A stretch of 64,000 nucleotides of DNA from Amycolatopsis coloradensis. Lineage in GTDB: Bacteria > Actinomycetota > Actinomycetes > Mycobacteriales > Pseudonocardiaceae. The translations under genes and the position numbers were made by a program. The stretch's first letter is position 1, and every line of letters begins with the position of its first letter. The stretch spans positions 1 through 64,000 of the forward strand of contig NZ_MQUQ01000009.1 of the NCBI RefSeq assembly GCF_001953865.1. Reading direction: 5' to 3'. Below are positions 37,787 to 49,310 of the stretch, piece by piece. The notes beneath the pieces were generated by a model. It worked only from the letters and a program-made list of their open reading frames with translations. It was not told where the DNA came from and did not search any database.

Positions 37787-38833
37787 TTACGGGCGCGCGG
37801 GGCGCTTCGCGGGCTCGCAGCACCCGATGGCGCAAGGCGCCCCGTTGATCGTGCATCCGGCCGCCGGGAACGGCGACAGCTTCCGCGCCGGCGCACCCTC
37901 GGTGTGCTCGCGAACCAGTTCCACGACAAGCTCGGCGAAGCGCGGGTCCGTGTCCGGCGTCGCGGCCCGCGCGAAGCCCATGCCGTGCTCCGCCGCACGC
38001 TCGGCGGCCTCGTTGTCGAGGTCCCAGATCACCTCGAGGTGATCCGACACGAAGCCCACCGGGCAGACCACCACCGAAGTCACGCCGTCCGCGTGCAAGG
38101 CGTCGATGTGGTCGACGATGTCCGGCTCGAGCCACGGCACCTGCGGCGGGCCGGAGCGTGACTGCCAGACGACGTCGTAGGTCTCGATGCCCGCTTCGGC
38201 CGCGACGAGGCGAGCGGCTTCGGCGATCTGGCGCGAGTAGCGGCGGCCGCCTTCCGAGGGTGGTCCGGACGCCGTGTCAGCGGACTCGGGCACCGAGTGG
38301 GCACAAAAGACCGTCCGGGTTCCGGGCAGGTTCCCCAGTTCCGCGTGCGCGGCGCGGACGGCGTCGGCGAAGGCCGCGATGAACAGCGGGTGGTCGAAGA
38401 ACTGCCGCAGCTTGACCAGTTCCGGCGCCCCGTCGCCGACCGCCGCGCGGGCCCGCTCGATGTCCTCGTCGTACTGGCGGCACGCGGAGTAACCGCCGTA
38501 CGCGCTCGTGGGGAAGACCAGGACGCGCTGACCACCCGCCTGGGTGATCTCGGCGAGGGTGTCCTCGACCATCGGCCGCCAGTTGCGGTTGCCGAAGTGG
38601 ACAGGCAGGTCGATACCGGCGGCCGCGAGCCGCTTCTCCACCGCGGAGATCGCGTCGCGGTTCAGGCGGTTGATCGGCGAGACCCCGCCGAAGTGCTGGT
38701 AGTGCTCGGCGACCTCGAGCAACCGTTCCCGGGGGATCCCCCGTCCCCGCGTGACGTTCTCCAGGAACGGCATCACCTCGTCGGGTCCCTCGGGACCACC
38801 GAACGAAAGCCAAAGCAGCGCGTCATAACCCAC
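37787..38833 (-). CDS. hemH: Ferrochelatase (coproporphyrin type)
   Basis: A 348-residue enzyme that inserts Fe2+ into the porphyrin; actinobacteria use coproporphyrin [25 protein letters not shown] is the N-terminal family signature, [15 protein letters not shown] and [11 protein letters not shown] carry the catalytic histidine region, and E-x2-DNE at [11 protein letters not shown] is present. The C-terminus holds Cys-x6-Cys-x3-Cys-Cys ([14 protein letters not shown]), like the 2Fe-2S ligands of the mycobacterial enzyme. GTG at 38833 follows CAAGAT by 6 bases. Confidence 0.95.
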   Translation of the reverse strand: MGYDALLWLSFGGPEGPDEVMPFLENVTRGRGIPRERLLEVAEHYQHFGGVSPINRLNRDAISAVEKRLAAAGIDLPVHFGNRNWRPMVEDTLAEITQAGGQRVLVFPTSAYGGYSACRQYDEDIERARAAVGDGAPELVKLRQFFDHPLFIAAFADAVRAAHAELGNLPGTRTVFCAHSVPESADTASGPPSEGGRRYSRQIAEAARLVAAEAGIETYDVVWQSRSGPPQVPWLEPDIVDHIDALHADGVTSVVVCPVGFVSDHLEVIWDLDNEAAERAAEHGMGFARAATPDTDPRFAELVVELVREHTEGAPARKLSPFPAAGCTINGAPCAIGCCEPAKRPARP

Positions 38834-38878
38834 CCTGACATCTTGCCGCTGTGGCGCCCCGCACGCTGACCCGGCCCA

Positions 38879-38900
38879 TTTTGAACTGATCGATCCAAAA
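38879..38900. promoter_or_regulatory. TetR operator, copy 1
   Basis: TTTTG and CAAAA arms surround ACTGATCGATC, 22 bases in all, ending 18 bases before the tetR start. It shares 19 of 22 bases with the site at 39537, giving a symmetric consensus around TGATCA. Confidence 0.8.
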
Positions 38901-38918
38901 CCTGGTACGGTCGCTCCC

Positions 38919-39503
38919 ATGGCCAGGCCGAAGGAATTCGACGAGCGCGCCGCGGTCGGGCGCGCCATGGACGCGTTCTGGGCGCGCGGCTACGAGGGCA
39001 CGTCGACACAGGCCCTTTGCGAAGCCACCGGCTTGGGCCGCAGCAGTATCTACAACACCTTCACCAGCAAGCACGAGCTGTTCATGCGGGCACTCGCTCA
39101 GTACACCGAACGAGGCATCGCCGCCAGGACGGCGTTACTGGAGAACTCCGGGACCGGCGTCGAGCGGTTCCGCGCGCTGTTCTCGTTCACCATCGACGAG
39201 GAAGTCGCCACCCACGGCCGCGGCTGCCTCGTGGTCAACACCGTCGCCGAGTTCGGCGACCGCGATGCCGAGGTCAAAGCACGGACCGACGCCGACACCG
39301 GACGACAGCTCGCCCTTCTCGTGGCCTGCGCCAGGGAAGGCCAAATCGACGGGACGATCGACGACACCCGCGAACCGGCCGACATCGCCGAGTTCGCGCA
39401 CAGCACCGTCGCCGGGCTACGGCTGATGTCCCGCCGCGGCGCCGAACGGACGGCCATGGAAGCGGTCGCCGACATCGCGTTGGGCGCGATCTCCGCGAAG
39501 TAA
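38919..39503 (+). CDS. TetR-family repressor of the MFS/SnoaL operon
   Basis: A 194-residue repressor. The helix-turn-helix [20 protein letters not shown] lies at about 29-48, and the rest resembles the TetR_C groups near AcrR/NemR types. ATG at 38919 is 7 bases after TACGGT. Matching operators before this gene and before the MFS gene show autoregulation and control of the exporter. Confidence 0.93.
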   Translation: MARPKEFDERAAVGRAMDAFWARGYEGTSTQALCEATGLGRSSIYNTFTSKHELFMRALAQYTERGIAARTALLENSGTGVERFRALFSFTIDEEVATHGRGCLVVNTVAEFGDRDAEVKARTDADTGRQLALLVACAREGQIDGTIDDTREPADIAEFAHSTVAGLRLMSRRGAERTAMEAVADIALGAISAK

Positions 39504-39536
39504 CCGAAACAAGCCTTGTGTGCAACGCCGCCCACA

Positions 39537-39558
39537 TTTTGGACTGATCAATACAAAA
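39537..39558. promoter_or_regulatory. TetR operator, copy 2
   Basis: TTTTG and CAAAA arms surround GACTGATCAATA, placed 9 bases before the MFS start and over its ribosome-binding region upstream edge. The position fits a roadblock or promoter-occluding repressor. Confidence 0.8.
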
Positions 39559-39567
39559 CTGGAGGGA

Positions 39568-40755
39568 ATGCTCGTGCCTTTGGCAGTCTGCGTCCTCGGA
39601 CTGAGCGTCTTCGCGCTCGGCACGTCCGAGTTCATGATCACCGGCCTGCTGCCGGGGATGGCGGCCGACCTGAACGTGGGCATCCCGGAAGCCGGGTTGC
39701 TCATCTCCGCCTTCGCGATCGGCATGGTCGTCGGCGCTCCTGCGCTGGCGATCGCGACACTGAGAGTGCCGAGGCGGGCCACCCTGATGACACTGCTCGT
39801 CGTTTTCGGACTCTCGCACGTCGTCGGTGCGCTGGGTACGGGATACGCCCTGCTCTTCGCGACACGTGTCGTCAGCGCCGTCGCCTGCGCCGGGTTCTGG
39901 GCGACCGCGGCGGCCACCGCGGTCGCGCTGGTCCCCGTGGAGCGCCGCGGCCGCGCGCTGGCCATCCTGGTCGGCGGGCTCACCATCGCGAACATCGCCG
40001 GCGTCCCGGCCGGGACCTTCCTCGGCCAGCACGCGGGCTGGCGGGCGGCGTTCTGGGCGGTCACGGCGCTGACCGTCGTCGCGTTGATCGGCGTCTTCGC
40101 CCTCGTCCCGGAAACGCAGAACGGCGAGACCAAGACCGACGTCGCGACCGAACTGCGGCTCTACCGCGGTGGCCGGTTCTGGCTGGCGCTGGGCGTGATC
40201 GCGTTCGCGCAGGCGATGATCTTCGCGACCTTCAGCTATCTCGCGCCCTTGCTGACCGAGGTCACCGGACTACCGGAAAGCTGGGTGCCGGGCGTGCTCT
40301 CCCTGTTCGGGCTCGGCGCGCTGATCGGCATCACCGTCGGTGGCCGTCTCGCCGACGCGAGGCCGTTCGCCACGCTCTACGGCGGCCTCGCCGTCGCGCT
40401 GCTCGCCCTGGTGCTGCTCGCGCTTTCCGGCCCGGCGACCCCGGTCGCGATCTTCGCCGTGTTCCTGTTCGGTGTCGCCGGATTCGGCATCAATCCCGCC
40501 TTGAACGTCCGCGCGTTCGCCGTGGCGGGCAACGCGCCCACCCTCGTCGGCGCCAGCACCACGGCCGCTTTCAACGTCGGCAACACGGTCGGCCCGTGGC
40601 TCGGCGGCGAATCGATCGACGCCGGTTTCGGCTACCCGAGTGTCGCGTGGGTGAGCGTCGGACTCGGCGTCGCCACGGTGGTCGCACTCACCTTCGCCGC
40701 CGGTGTCCAGCGCACCGACGACCTTCGCCTGCTCCGCGAACCCGTTACCCCGTAA
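39568..40755 (+). CDS. MFS drug exporter (chloramphenicol-exporter/AraJ type)
   Basis: 395 residues and 12 membrane helices. The first-helix signature FALGTSEFMITGLLPGMA and FAIGMVVGAPALAI are characteristic of the DHA1 subgroup with Cmx/CmlR and AraJ. It probably exports a small hydrophobic compound. GGAGGG lies 4 bases before ATG at 39568. SnoaL-like gene follows after 8 bases in one operon. Confidence 0.9.
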   Translation: MLVPLAVCVLGLSVFALGTSEFMITGLLPGMAADLNVGIPEAGLLISAFAIGMVVGAPALAIATLRVPRRATLMTLLVVFGLSHVVGALGTGYALLFATRVVSAVACAGFWATAAATAVALVPVERRGRALAILVGGLTIANIAGVPAGTFLGQHAGWRAAFWAVTALTVVALIGVFALVPETQNGETKTDVATELRLYRGGRFWLALGVIAFAQAMIFATFSYLAPLLTEVTGLPESWVPGVLSLFGLGALIGITVGGRLADARPFATLYGGLAVALLALVLLALSGPATPVAIFAVFLFGVAGFGINPALNVRAFAVAGNAPTLVGASTTAAFNVGNTVGPWLGGESIDAGFGYPSVAWVSVGLGVATVVALTFAAGVQRTDDLRLLREPVTP

Positions 40756-40763
40756 GGAGAATC

Positions 40764-41183
40764 ATGTCCGACCGAACACAAGCCACCCTCGACGAGCTCT
40801 TCCGCCGAATGTCCACAGGGGACACTGATGGCGCCTCGGAACTCTTCGCCGACAGCGTCGCCTGGGACATCCCCGGCGCGACCGAGCTGGTTCCCTGGAT
40901 CGGCCCGCGCCGGAACCCCGCGGAGATCCGCGAGTTCTACGACCTGCTCGACAAAGGGCTCATCAAGGACCGGTTCGACGTCGAGCGCGTCCTCGTCGAC
41001 GGGCCGCACGCCGTCGCGGCCGGGCGGCTGCGCTCGATCATCCGCGGCAACGGCAAGGTGATCGAGTCGGCCTTCACCATCCAGTTCGAGGTGAACGACG
41101 ACGGCCTGATCACCAAGTACCTGCTCCTCGAAGACTCCTGGCACGTCGCGAACGCCGTCGTTCCTGACCAGCCGAGGGCCTGA
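40764..41183 (+). CDS. SnoaL-like (NTF2-fold) protein
   Basis: A 139-residue alpha+beta barrel protein. Start helix TLDELFRRMSTGDTDGASELFADSVAWDIPG and end strand FEVNDDGLITKYLLLEDSWHV are typical of the SnoaL/ketosteroid-isomerase group. It may bind or alter the compound exported by its operon partner. AAGGAG precedes ATG. Confidence 0.88.
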   Translation: MSDRTQATLDELFRRMSTGDTDGASELFADSVAWDIPGATELVPWIGPRRNPAEIREFYDLLDKGLIKDRFDVERVLVDGPHAVAAGRLRSIIRGNGKVIESAFTIQFEVNDDGLITKYLLLEDSWHVANAVVPDQPRA

Positions 41184-41193
41184 CGTCGGATGA

Positions 41194-41242
41194 GGGGTGT
41201 GTGGAAACAGGGACGTTGAGAGTCCCTGTTTCCACACACCCC
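41194..41242. terminator. 21-bp hairpin after the SnoaL gene
   Basis: Perfect arms 41194-41214 and 41222-41242 starting GGGGTGTGTGGAAACAGGG, with a 7-base loop. It is the first of two adjacent hairpins between convergent genes. Confidence 0.75.
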
Positions 41243-41249
41243 CTCTGAT

Positions 41250-41304
41250 GCGCGTGAAGGCCTCCTTCCCTCGGCTCAGCCGAGGGAAGGAGGCCTTCAC
41301 GCGC
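41250..41304. terminator. 27-bp hairpin before the inhA end
   Basis: Perfect 27-base arms at 41250-41276 and 41278-41304 around one unpaired base. The core is GTGAAGGCCTCCTTCCCTCGG, of the GAAGG family. It is 10 bases from the inhA stop. Confidence 0.85.
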
Positions 41305-41314
41305 TTGGAAGAAC

Positions 41315-42082
41315 TCAGTTGCCGAGAGCGTGCACTCCACCGTCGACCATGATCATCGAACCGGTGGTCGCGGGCAGCCAGTCCGAAAGCACCGCGCAGA
41401 CGGACTTGGCCGTCGGGTCCGGGTCGGAGCTGTCCCAACCGAGCGGGGCACGGGCGCCCCAGCCGTCCTCCAGGTCGCCGAACCCGGGGATCGACCGCGC
41501 GGCCATGGTCTTCATCGGGCCGGCGCTGACCAGGTTGACCCGGATGCCCTGCGGGCCCAGGTCGCGCGCCAGGTAGCGGTTGACCGACTCCAGCGCCGCT
41601 TTCGCCACGCCCATCCAGTTGTAGGCGGGCCACGCGACCCGCGCGTCGAAGTCCATGCCGACGATCGACGCACCGCGCGAGAGCAGCGGCAGGGTCGCGA
41701 CCGCGAGCGCCTTGAAGGAGTACGCCGAGACGTCGACGGCCACCTTCACGTCCTCGCTCGGGGCGTCCAGGAACGGCGCGCCGAGGCAGGACGGCGGGGC
41801 GAACCCGATCGAGTGCAGCACACCGTCGAGCCCATCGACGTGCTCACGGACGCGATCGGCGAGCGAATCGAGGTGCGCCTGGTTGGTGACGTCCAGCTCC
41901 AGCACCGGCGCCTCCTCGGGGAGACGCCTGGCGATGCGCTCGACGAGCGACAGCCTGCCGAAGCCGGTGAGCACGACCTTCGCGCCCTCTTGCTGCGCGA
42001 TCTTGGCCGCGTGGAACGCGAGCGAGGCGTCGGTGATGACACCGGTGATCAGCAGGCGCTTGCCTTCGAGCAGTCCTGGCAC
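41315..42082 (-). CDS. inhA: Enoyl-ACP reductase InhA
   Basis: A 255-residue NADH-dependent reductase of fatty-acid synthase II, acting on long enoyl-ACP. The cofactor stretch LLITGVITDASLAFH, VLHSIGFAPP with Ser91 (Ser94 of M. tuberculosis) and the catalytic PAYNWMGVAKAAL with Tyr154 and Lys161 are very close to mycobacterial InhA. It is shorter at the substrate-binding C-terminus. It is 51 bases downstream of fabG, the mabA-inhA operon order. No SD is obvious in the gap beyond GGAGGTCCC. Confidence 0.96.
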   Translation of the reverse strand: MPGLLEGKRLLITGVITDASLAFHAAKIAQQEGAKVVLTGFGRLSLVERIARRLPEEAPVLELDVTNQAHLDSLADRVREHVDGLDGVLHSIGFAPPSCLGAPFLDAPSEDVKVAVDVSAYSFKALAVATLPLLSRGASIVGMDFDARVAWPAYNWMGVAKAALESVNRYLARDLGPQGIRVNLVSAGPMKTMAARSIPGFGDLEDGWGARAPLGWDSSDPDPTAKSVCAVLSDWLPATTGSMIMVDGGVHALGN

Positions 42083-42133
42083 GGGACCTCCAGTCCGGAG
42101 TGGGTTTGGTTCAGTACGGGAAAAACGGGGACG

Positions 42134-44385
<2,252 letters not shown>

Positions 44386-44394
44386 GCGGAAGGT

Positions 44395-45063
44395 ATGGCC
44401 GTGCGAGTGCTGCTTGTCGAGGATGACGCCGGCGTCGCTGACGCGCTCGCCGAAACGCTGCAGTCGCGCGGCCACACCGTCTCCCACGCGGCCAGGGGCT
44501 GTGACGCGCTGCACCGGCATCGCGGGGCCGACGTGATCCTGCTGGATCTCGGCCTGCCCGACATGGACGGGCTCGACGTGCTCAGGAAGGTGCGCCAGGT
44601 GTCGCTGGTGCCGGTGCTGGTCCTCACCGCGCGCGGTGACGAGCGGTCCGTGGTGCGCGGGCTGCGGCTCGGCGCCGACGACTATCTGACCAAACCGGTC
44701 CGCCTCGCCGAACTGCTGGCGAGGATGGACGCGGTCGTGCGCCGCGCCGCGCTTTCGGCCGTGCCCCAGGACGACGTCGTCCGTGTCGAGGACGTCGAAA
44801 TCGACCTCGGGGCACGGCGGGTGCTGGTCGACGGGAACGACATCGGCCTCACCGCCAAGGAGTTCGCCGTCCTGGCCGTACTCGCCGTCCGGCCGGGTAC
44901 CGCGGTGAGCAGGCAGCAGCTGATGGACGAGGTGTGGGGCGACGCGTACCTCGCTGTCTCCCGCTCACTCGACGTGCACCTGACCCAGCTGCGCGCGAAG
45001 CTCGACCGGCCGGGGCTGCTGACCACGATCCGGGGTTTCGGCTACCGCCTCGGCCGGGACTGA
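44395..45063 (+). CDS. OmpR-family response regulator
   Basis: 222 residues. The receiver has EDDAG, the phosphorylated Asp in VILLDLGLPDMDG and Lys in YLTKPVR; the winged helix ends with the family-typical TIRGFGYRLGRD. It is in the TctD-like layout beside a HAMP kinase. GGAAGG precedes ATG; the kinase starts 3 bases after its stop. Confidence 0.94.
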   Translation: MAVRVLLVEDDAGVADALAETLQSRGHTVSHAARGCDALHRHRGADVILLDLGLPDMDGLDVLRKVRQVSLVPVLVLTARGDERSVVRGLRLGADDYLTKPVRLAELLARMDAVVRRAALSAVPQDDVVRVEDVEIDLGARRVLVDGNDIGLTAKEFAVLAVLAVRPGTAVSRQQLMDEVWGDAYLAVSRSLDVHLTQLRAKLDRPGLLTTIRGFGYRLGRD

Positions 45064-45066
45064 CCG

Positions 45067-46467
45067 GTGCGCACCCGGCTGCTGGTCGTCCTCGTCGCGC
45101 TCGCGCTGACCGTGGTCGCCGCGTTCGCGATCCCGCTGCTCGGATCGACCGCCGCGCAACGGACCCAGCAGCTGGTCATCGCCCGCAACGCCGACGTCGA
45201 CCGGTTCGTCGTCCTCGCCCAGCAGGCCGTCGACGCCGACGACCCGGCCGTGCTGGCGGTCGACGCCGCGCGGTATTCGTCGTTATACGGCGAGGCCGTC
45301 GTGGTGGTCGACGCACGCGGCGTGCCGCTGGTCGAGACCGGCGGAATGACGGCCGTGAAACCGGTGGTCCACTCGCTCGTCGAGTCCGCCCTTCGCAACC
45401 AGCCCGCGAAGGGGCCCGAGCAGCTCAACCCGTGGTCGGCCGATCCGGTCTACTTCGCCCGCCCTGTCGGCACCGGCACGCGGGTGGCCGGGGTGGTCGT
45501 GCTGCGGGCGTCCGTGGCGACCGCGGCGGCGGATCTCACCGCCCGCTGGGCCGCGATCATCGCGGGCGCGGTGCTGGTGGCGGCGGTGTTCGTGCTGCTC
45601 GCGGTGCTGCTGGCGCGGTGGATGGTGCGGCCGCTGCACGAATTGGAGACCGGCGTGCAGGCGGTGACCGAGGGGCATCGCGCGCAGGTTCCCGACCGGG
45701 CAGGACCGAGGGAACTGCGGTCGCTCGCGACGTCGTTCAACCGGATGTCCGACGCCGTCGTCGAGGCGTCCGAACAACAGCGGCGACTCGTCGCGGATAC
45801 GTCGCACCAGTTACGGAACCCGTTGGCCGCCTTGCGGTTGCGGGTCGATTCGCTCGCCGCGCAGGTCGACGGCGACGGCCAGCGGGCCTACCGCGCGACC
45901 GTCGCCGAGGTCGAACGCCTGGAGTCGTTGCTCGACGGGCTGCTCGCGCTGGCGCTCGCCGAAAGCGCGGCGACCCGGCTGGCCGCCGGGGAATCCGGCG
46001 ACGAACCCGGCGATCTTCCTTCCGTGCTGGCGGAACGGGTCGACGCGTGGCGGCCCTCCGCCGACGACGCCGGGGTCGAGCTGGCGGCGTCGGAAGGCCA
46101 CCACGCCCCGCTGACCGTGCGCTGCCCGGAAGGCGATCTCGCGCAGATCCTCGACGTCCTGCTGGACAACGCGGTGCACTACGCGGGCCGGGGCGCGACG
46201 ATCACCACCGGCTACCACACCGGTGACTCGACCGCCACGGTCTTCGTGTCCGACAACGGTCCTGGACTGTCCACAGAGGATCGTGCACGCGCGACCGAAC
46301 GGTTCTGGCGGGCCGGTGGCGACGGCGCTCCGCGCGGAACGGGACTCGGACTCGCGATCGCGAACCAGCACGTGCTCGCCCGGGGCGGGAAACTCGAGCT
46401 GCGCCGAGCGGAACCACACGGACTCGAAGTCCGCGTCGAACTTCCTCTCGCCGGGAGCATGGCATGA
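45067..46467 (+). CDS. Sensor histidine kinase
   Basis: 466 residues: one membrane helix at about 4-28, an extracytoplasmic sensor of ~120 residues, a second helix (WAAIIAGAVLVAAVFVLLAV), HAMP, the phosphoacceptor DTSHQLRNPLAALRL and a HATPase with DNAVHYAGRG, SDNGPGL and GTGLGLAI. The external domain could contact the TAXI lipoprotein encoded next, whose ATG overlaps the kinase stop (ATGA). Confidence 0.93.
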   Translation: MRTRLLVVLVALALTVVAAFAIPLLGSTAAQRTQQLVIARNADVDRFVVLAQQAVDADDPAVLAVDAARYSSLYGEAVVVVDARGVPLVETGGMTAVKPVVHSLVESALRNQPAKGPEQLNPWSADPVYFARPVGTGTRVAGVVVLRASVATAAADLTARWAAIIAGAVLVAAVFVLLAVLLARWMVRPLHELETGVQAVTEGHRAQVPDRAGPRELRSLATSFNRMSDAVVEASEQQRRLVADTSHQLRNPLAALRLRVDSLAAQVDGDGQRAYRATVAEVERLESLLDGLLALALAESAATRLAAGESGDEPGDLPSVLAERVDAWRPSADDAGVELAASEGHHAPLTVRCPEGDLAQILDVLLDNAVHYAGRGATITTGYHTGDSTATVFVSDNGPGLSTEDRARATERFWRAGGDGAPRGTGLGLAIANQHVLARGGKLELRRAEPHGLEVRVELPLAGSMA

Positions 46468-47405
46468 CCGTCACCAGGCGCACCGCGCTCCTCGCCGGGC
46501 TGGCCACCCTCGCGGGCTGTTCGACCGCGGGCTACCAGGGCCCGGAACGAGAGGTCGTCATCGCGGCGGGCGAGAGCGGCGGTTTCTACCTGGCCTTCGC
46601 GGAACTGCTGGCCCAGCAGCTGAACCAGGCGGAACCGCGGCTGCGCGCGACGGCCGTCGCGACCGAAGCCAGCGTCGAGAACCTGCGACGCCTGCGAGAC
46701 GGGCGGGCCGATCTCGGGCTCGTCCTCGGCGACGTCTCCGAGTCCGCCTTCGCCGGAGTGGAACCGTTTTCCGTCCCGATCGCGTTTTCGGCCATCGGCC
46801 GCGTCTACGAGAACTACCACCAGCTCGTGGTCCGCGCGGACGGCGGGGTGCGATCGCTCGCCGATCTGGCGGGACGGCCGGTGGCGATGGGCGCGAGCGG
46901 GTCCGGCGTGGCGGTGTTCAGCACCCGGCTGTTCGCCCGCGCCGAAGTCCCGGTGACCGCGAAGAACCTCCTGCTCGGGGAGGCGATCAACGCGTTGGTG
47001 GCGCACGAGGTGGACGCGCTGTTCTGGTCCGGCGGGATCCCCACGCCCGCGCTCGCCGAGCTGAACCGGACCACGCCGATCACGCTCCTGCCCCTCGACA
47101 AGCACCTTCCGGCGCTGCGCACGGGATACGGCCCGGTGTACGACCTGGTCCACGTTCCGGCACAGGCTTACCGAGGGGTCGGGGAACTGCGGACGATCGG
47201 CGTCGCGAACCTGCTGCTGGCGGCGCCTTCCCTGCCCGGCGACGTCGCGGCGGCCGTCACGCGGGTGTTGGCCGGGCACGCCGCGGATCTCGTCCCGGCA
47301 CCCGCCGTCGGCACGCAGTTCCTCGACGTCCGGACCCTGATCGGCACCGGCAAGGTGCCGCTGCACCCTGGGGCCGCGTCGGCCTATCGTGCCCTTCACG
47401 GGTGA
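46464..47405 (+). CDS. TAXI-family solute-binding lipoprotein
   Basis: 313 residues with a signal peptide ending in lipobox LAGC at 16-19. IAAGESGGFYLAFAELLAQQLNQ and ASVENLRRLRDGRADLGLVLGD are typical of TAXI (TRAP-associated extracytoplasmic immunogenic) binding proteins for organic acids. No TRAP membrane subunits are adjacent. Coupled to the histidine kinase, it more likely serves as a co-sensor that presents ligand to the kinase, or as a receptor for the MHS transporter. Confidence 0.9.
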   Translation: MTVTRRTALLAGLATLAGCSTAGYQGPEREVVIAAGESGGFYLAFAELLAQQLNQAEPRLRATAVATEASVENLRRLRDGRADLGLVLGDVSESAFAGVEPFSVPIAFSAIGRVYENYHQLVVRADGGVRSLADLAGRPVAMGASGSGVAVFSTRLFARAEVPVTAKNLLLGEAINALVAHEVDALFWSGGIPTPALAELNRTTPITLLPLDKHLPALRTGYGPVYDLVHVPAQAYRGVGELRTIGVANLLLAAPSLPGDVAAAVTRVLAGHAADLVPAPAVGTQFLDVRTLIGTGKVPLHPGAASAYRALHG

Positions 47406-47506
47406 GAGCGGCTCAATCTCCAGAATGATGCGCGTAGTACCGCAGCGCTGCCAGGGTCGGAAGCAGGCGGCCCACCCGGCCGCCCCGATCCGGAAGGACT
47501 CCAGCA

Positions 47507-48793
47507 GTGTCATCGAGACACACCAGGATGGTGCGGGGTTCGGCACTCGTCGCGGGCCTCGCGCTCGTGGGCGGGCTGGCCACGACCGCTCCCGCCGTCG
47601 CGGCGGAGCAGGTCAAACTCACCGCACCCGCGCTCACCGGCCAGTACGAGGTCGGCACCACCGACCTCCACCTCGTCGACGGGTCCCGGCCCGATCCGTG
47701 GAAACCGGACCGGCGCCGGGAAGTCATGGCCACCATCACCTACCCGGCGGACCGGTTCGCCGACGGCCCCCGGGCACCGTGGTTCAGTCCCGCCATGGGC
47801 GGCGTCATCGACCAGGCGCTGGCGGGCAAGGACTACCTCGATCTCCCGGTCGGCTCCATCGACTGGGCGTCGGCGAAACGAAGGGCCGAGACCGGCGTCC
47901 CCGCGGCGCACGGCGCTCCGAAGCCGGTGGTGCTCTTCTCGCCGGGCTTCGGCGGTCCGCGGGAGACATACACGGCCCTCGTCGACGACCTGGCGAGCCG
48001 CGGCTACGTGGTCGTCTCGCTGTCGCACACCTACGAGAGCGCGGCCGTCGAATTCCCCGGCGGACGGCTCGAAACCGCGCTTCCCTCGGGCGAAGGTCCC
48101 GAGTTCATGAAGAAGGCACTCGACGCGCGGGTCGGCGACAGCCGGTTCGTCCTCGACCAGCTCACGAAAATCACCCGCGGGCAGAACCCGGACGCGGAGA
48201 ACCGGCCACTCCCCCGCGGCCTCGGCCTGTCGCTCGACCTGTCCCGCGTCGGCGCCTACGGGCACTCCTACGGCGGTTTCACCGCGGGCGAGACGATGGT
48301 CCACGACCGCCGGGTCGACGCCGGGATCAACCTGGACGGCGCGATGGCGACGGCGTTCGGCTATCCCCCGGGAAGTGCCTACGTCCCGGGCGAGGTCACG
48401 AAACGCGGCCTCGACCGGCCGTTCATGCTGATGGGCGCCGAAGGGGTCGACCCGGAAGGCAAGCCGCTCGAACACACACACCGCCAGCCGGAATTCGACC
48501 GCAGCTGGGCGGATTTCTGGGCCAACCAGCGAGGCTGGAAGCGGGACCTGCTCCTGCGCGGCGGCAGCACGCACATGGCTTACAGCGATCTTCAGGTCGT
48601 CGTGCCGCAGCTGGGTTCGCGAGTGGCGCCGGAGAAGCGTGAAGCGGTCATCGGCACCATCGACCCCCGTCGTTCGCTTGCCGCGCAACGGGACTACGTC
48701 GGGGCGTTCTTCGATCTGCACCTTCGCGGCTGGGACAAGCACCTGCTCGACGGCGAGTCCCCGCGGCATCCGAATATCGATTTCATCGAGTAG
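47507..48793 (+). CDS. Secreted PAF-acetylhydrolase-like alpha/beta hydrolase
   Basis: 428 residues. An N-terminal signal peptide (RGSALVAGLALVGGLATTAPAVAA) ends near residue 33. The nucleophile elbow is GHSYGG in VGAYGHSYGGF; KPVVLFSPGFGGPRETYTALV holds the oxyanion region, and a late GGSTHMAYSD probably carries the catalytic histidine. It is exported and likely cleaves a lipid or acyl ester. GTG at 47507 has AAGGACT before it. Confidence 0.87.
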   Translation: MSSRHTRMVRGSALVAGLALVGGLATTAPAVAAEQVKLTAPALTGQYEVGTTDLHLVDGSRPDPWKPDRRREVMATITYPADRFADGPRAPWFSPAMGGVIDQALAGKDYLDLPVGSIDWASAKRRAETGVPAAHGAPKPVVLFSPGFGGPRETYTALVDDLASRGYVVVSLSHTYESAAVEFPGGRLETALPSGEGPEFMKKALDARVGDSRFVLDQLTKITRGQNPDAENRPLPRGLGLSLDLSRVGAYGHSYGGFTAGETMVHDRRVDAGINLDGAMATAFGYPPGSAYVPGEVTKRGLDRPFMLMGAEGVDPEGKPLEHTHRQPEFDRSWADFWANQRGWKRDLLLRGGSTHMAYSDLQVVVPQLGSRVAPEKREAVIGTIDPRRSLAAQRDYVGAFFDLHLRGWDKHLLDGESPRHPNIDFIE

Positions 48794-48826
48794 GGCTGAC
48801 GGGACTTTCCCCGCATTCCATCGGGC

Positions 48827-48869
48827 GAAGGACGCTTTCACCCCATGCGATGCGGGGAAAGCGTCCTTC
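48827..48869 (+). terminator. 20-bp hairpin after the secreted hydrolase
   Basis: Arms 48827-48846 and 48850-48869 pair at 18 of 20 positions around a GCG loop. An upstream CTTTCCCCGCAT (48805-48816) can compete for the right arm. The stem ends 7 bases before the -10 box of the next gene. Confidence 0.65.
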
Positions 48870-48887
48870 AGCTCCTACATTGACAGG

Positions 48888-49310
48888 GTGACCAAACCGA
48901 TCGTCGAGATGCCGCTGCGCGTGCGCTACCACGAATGCGACGGACAGGGCATCGTCTTCAACGCGAACTACCTCGCCTACGTCGACATGGCCATGTTCGA
49001 GGTGGAGAGAGCCCTCTTCGGCTCCCACGAGGCGGCACTGACCGCCGGCGTCGACGCCGTCGTAGCCGAGTCGAGCCTCCGCTACCGGATGCCTTGCCGT
49101 TACGACGACGAGCTGGTCGTCTCGGCGTTCCTGAAGCATCTCGGGACCACGTCGCTGATCATCGACTTTGAGCTCAGCCGCGACGGCAAGGTGTGCACCG
49201 AGGCGACCAACCGCTACGTCTTCGTCGATCCGGCGACGCTCCGGAAGGCGGCGCCGCCCGCGTCCGTGCGCGAGGCGTACGCCGCCTTCCTTCCCGCTCA
49301 GCCGGACTGA
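48888..49310 (+). CDS. Single-hotdog acyl-CoA thioesterase (4HBT type)
   Basis: 140 residues. RVRYHECDGQGIVFNANYLAY carries the catalytic Asp typical of 4-hydroxybenzoyl-CoA/YbgC thioesterases, and the late strands LIIDFELSRDGKVCTEATNRYVFVD complete the hotdog. Substrate unknown. GTG is 6 bases after TACATT (48876-48881), a leaderless layout. Its last 13 bases overlap the end of the convergent phoD gene. Confidence 0.9.
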   Translation: MTKPIVEMPLRVRYHECDGQGIVFNANYLAYVDMAMFEVERALFGSHEAALTAGVDAVVAESSLRYRMPCRYDDELVVSAFLKHLGTTSLIIDFELSRDGKVCTEATNRYVFVDPATLRKAAPPASVREAYAAFLPAQPD

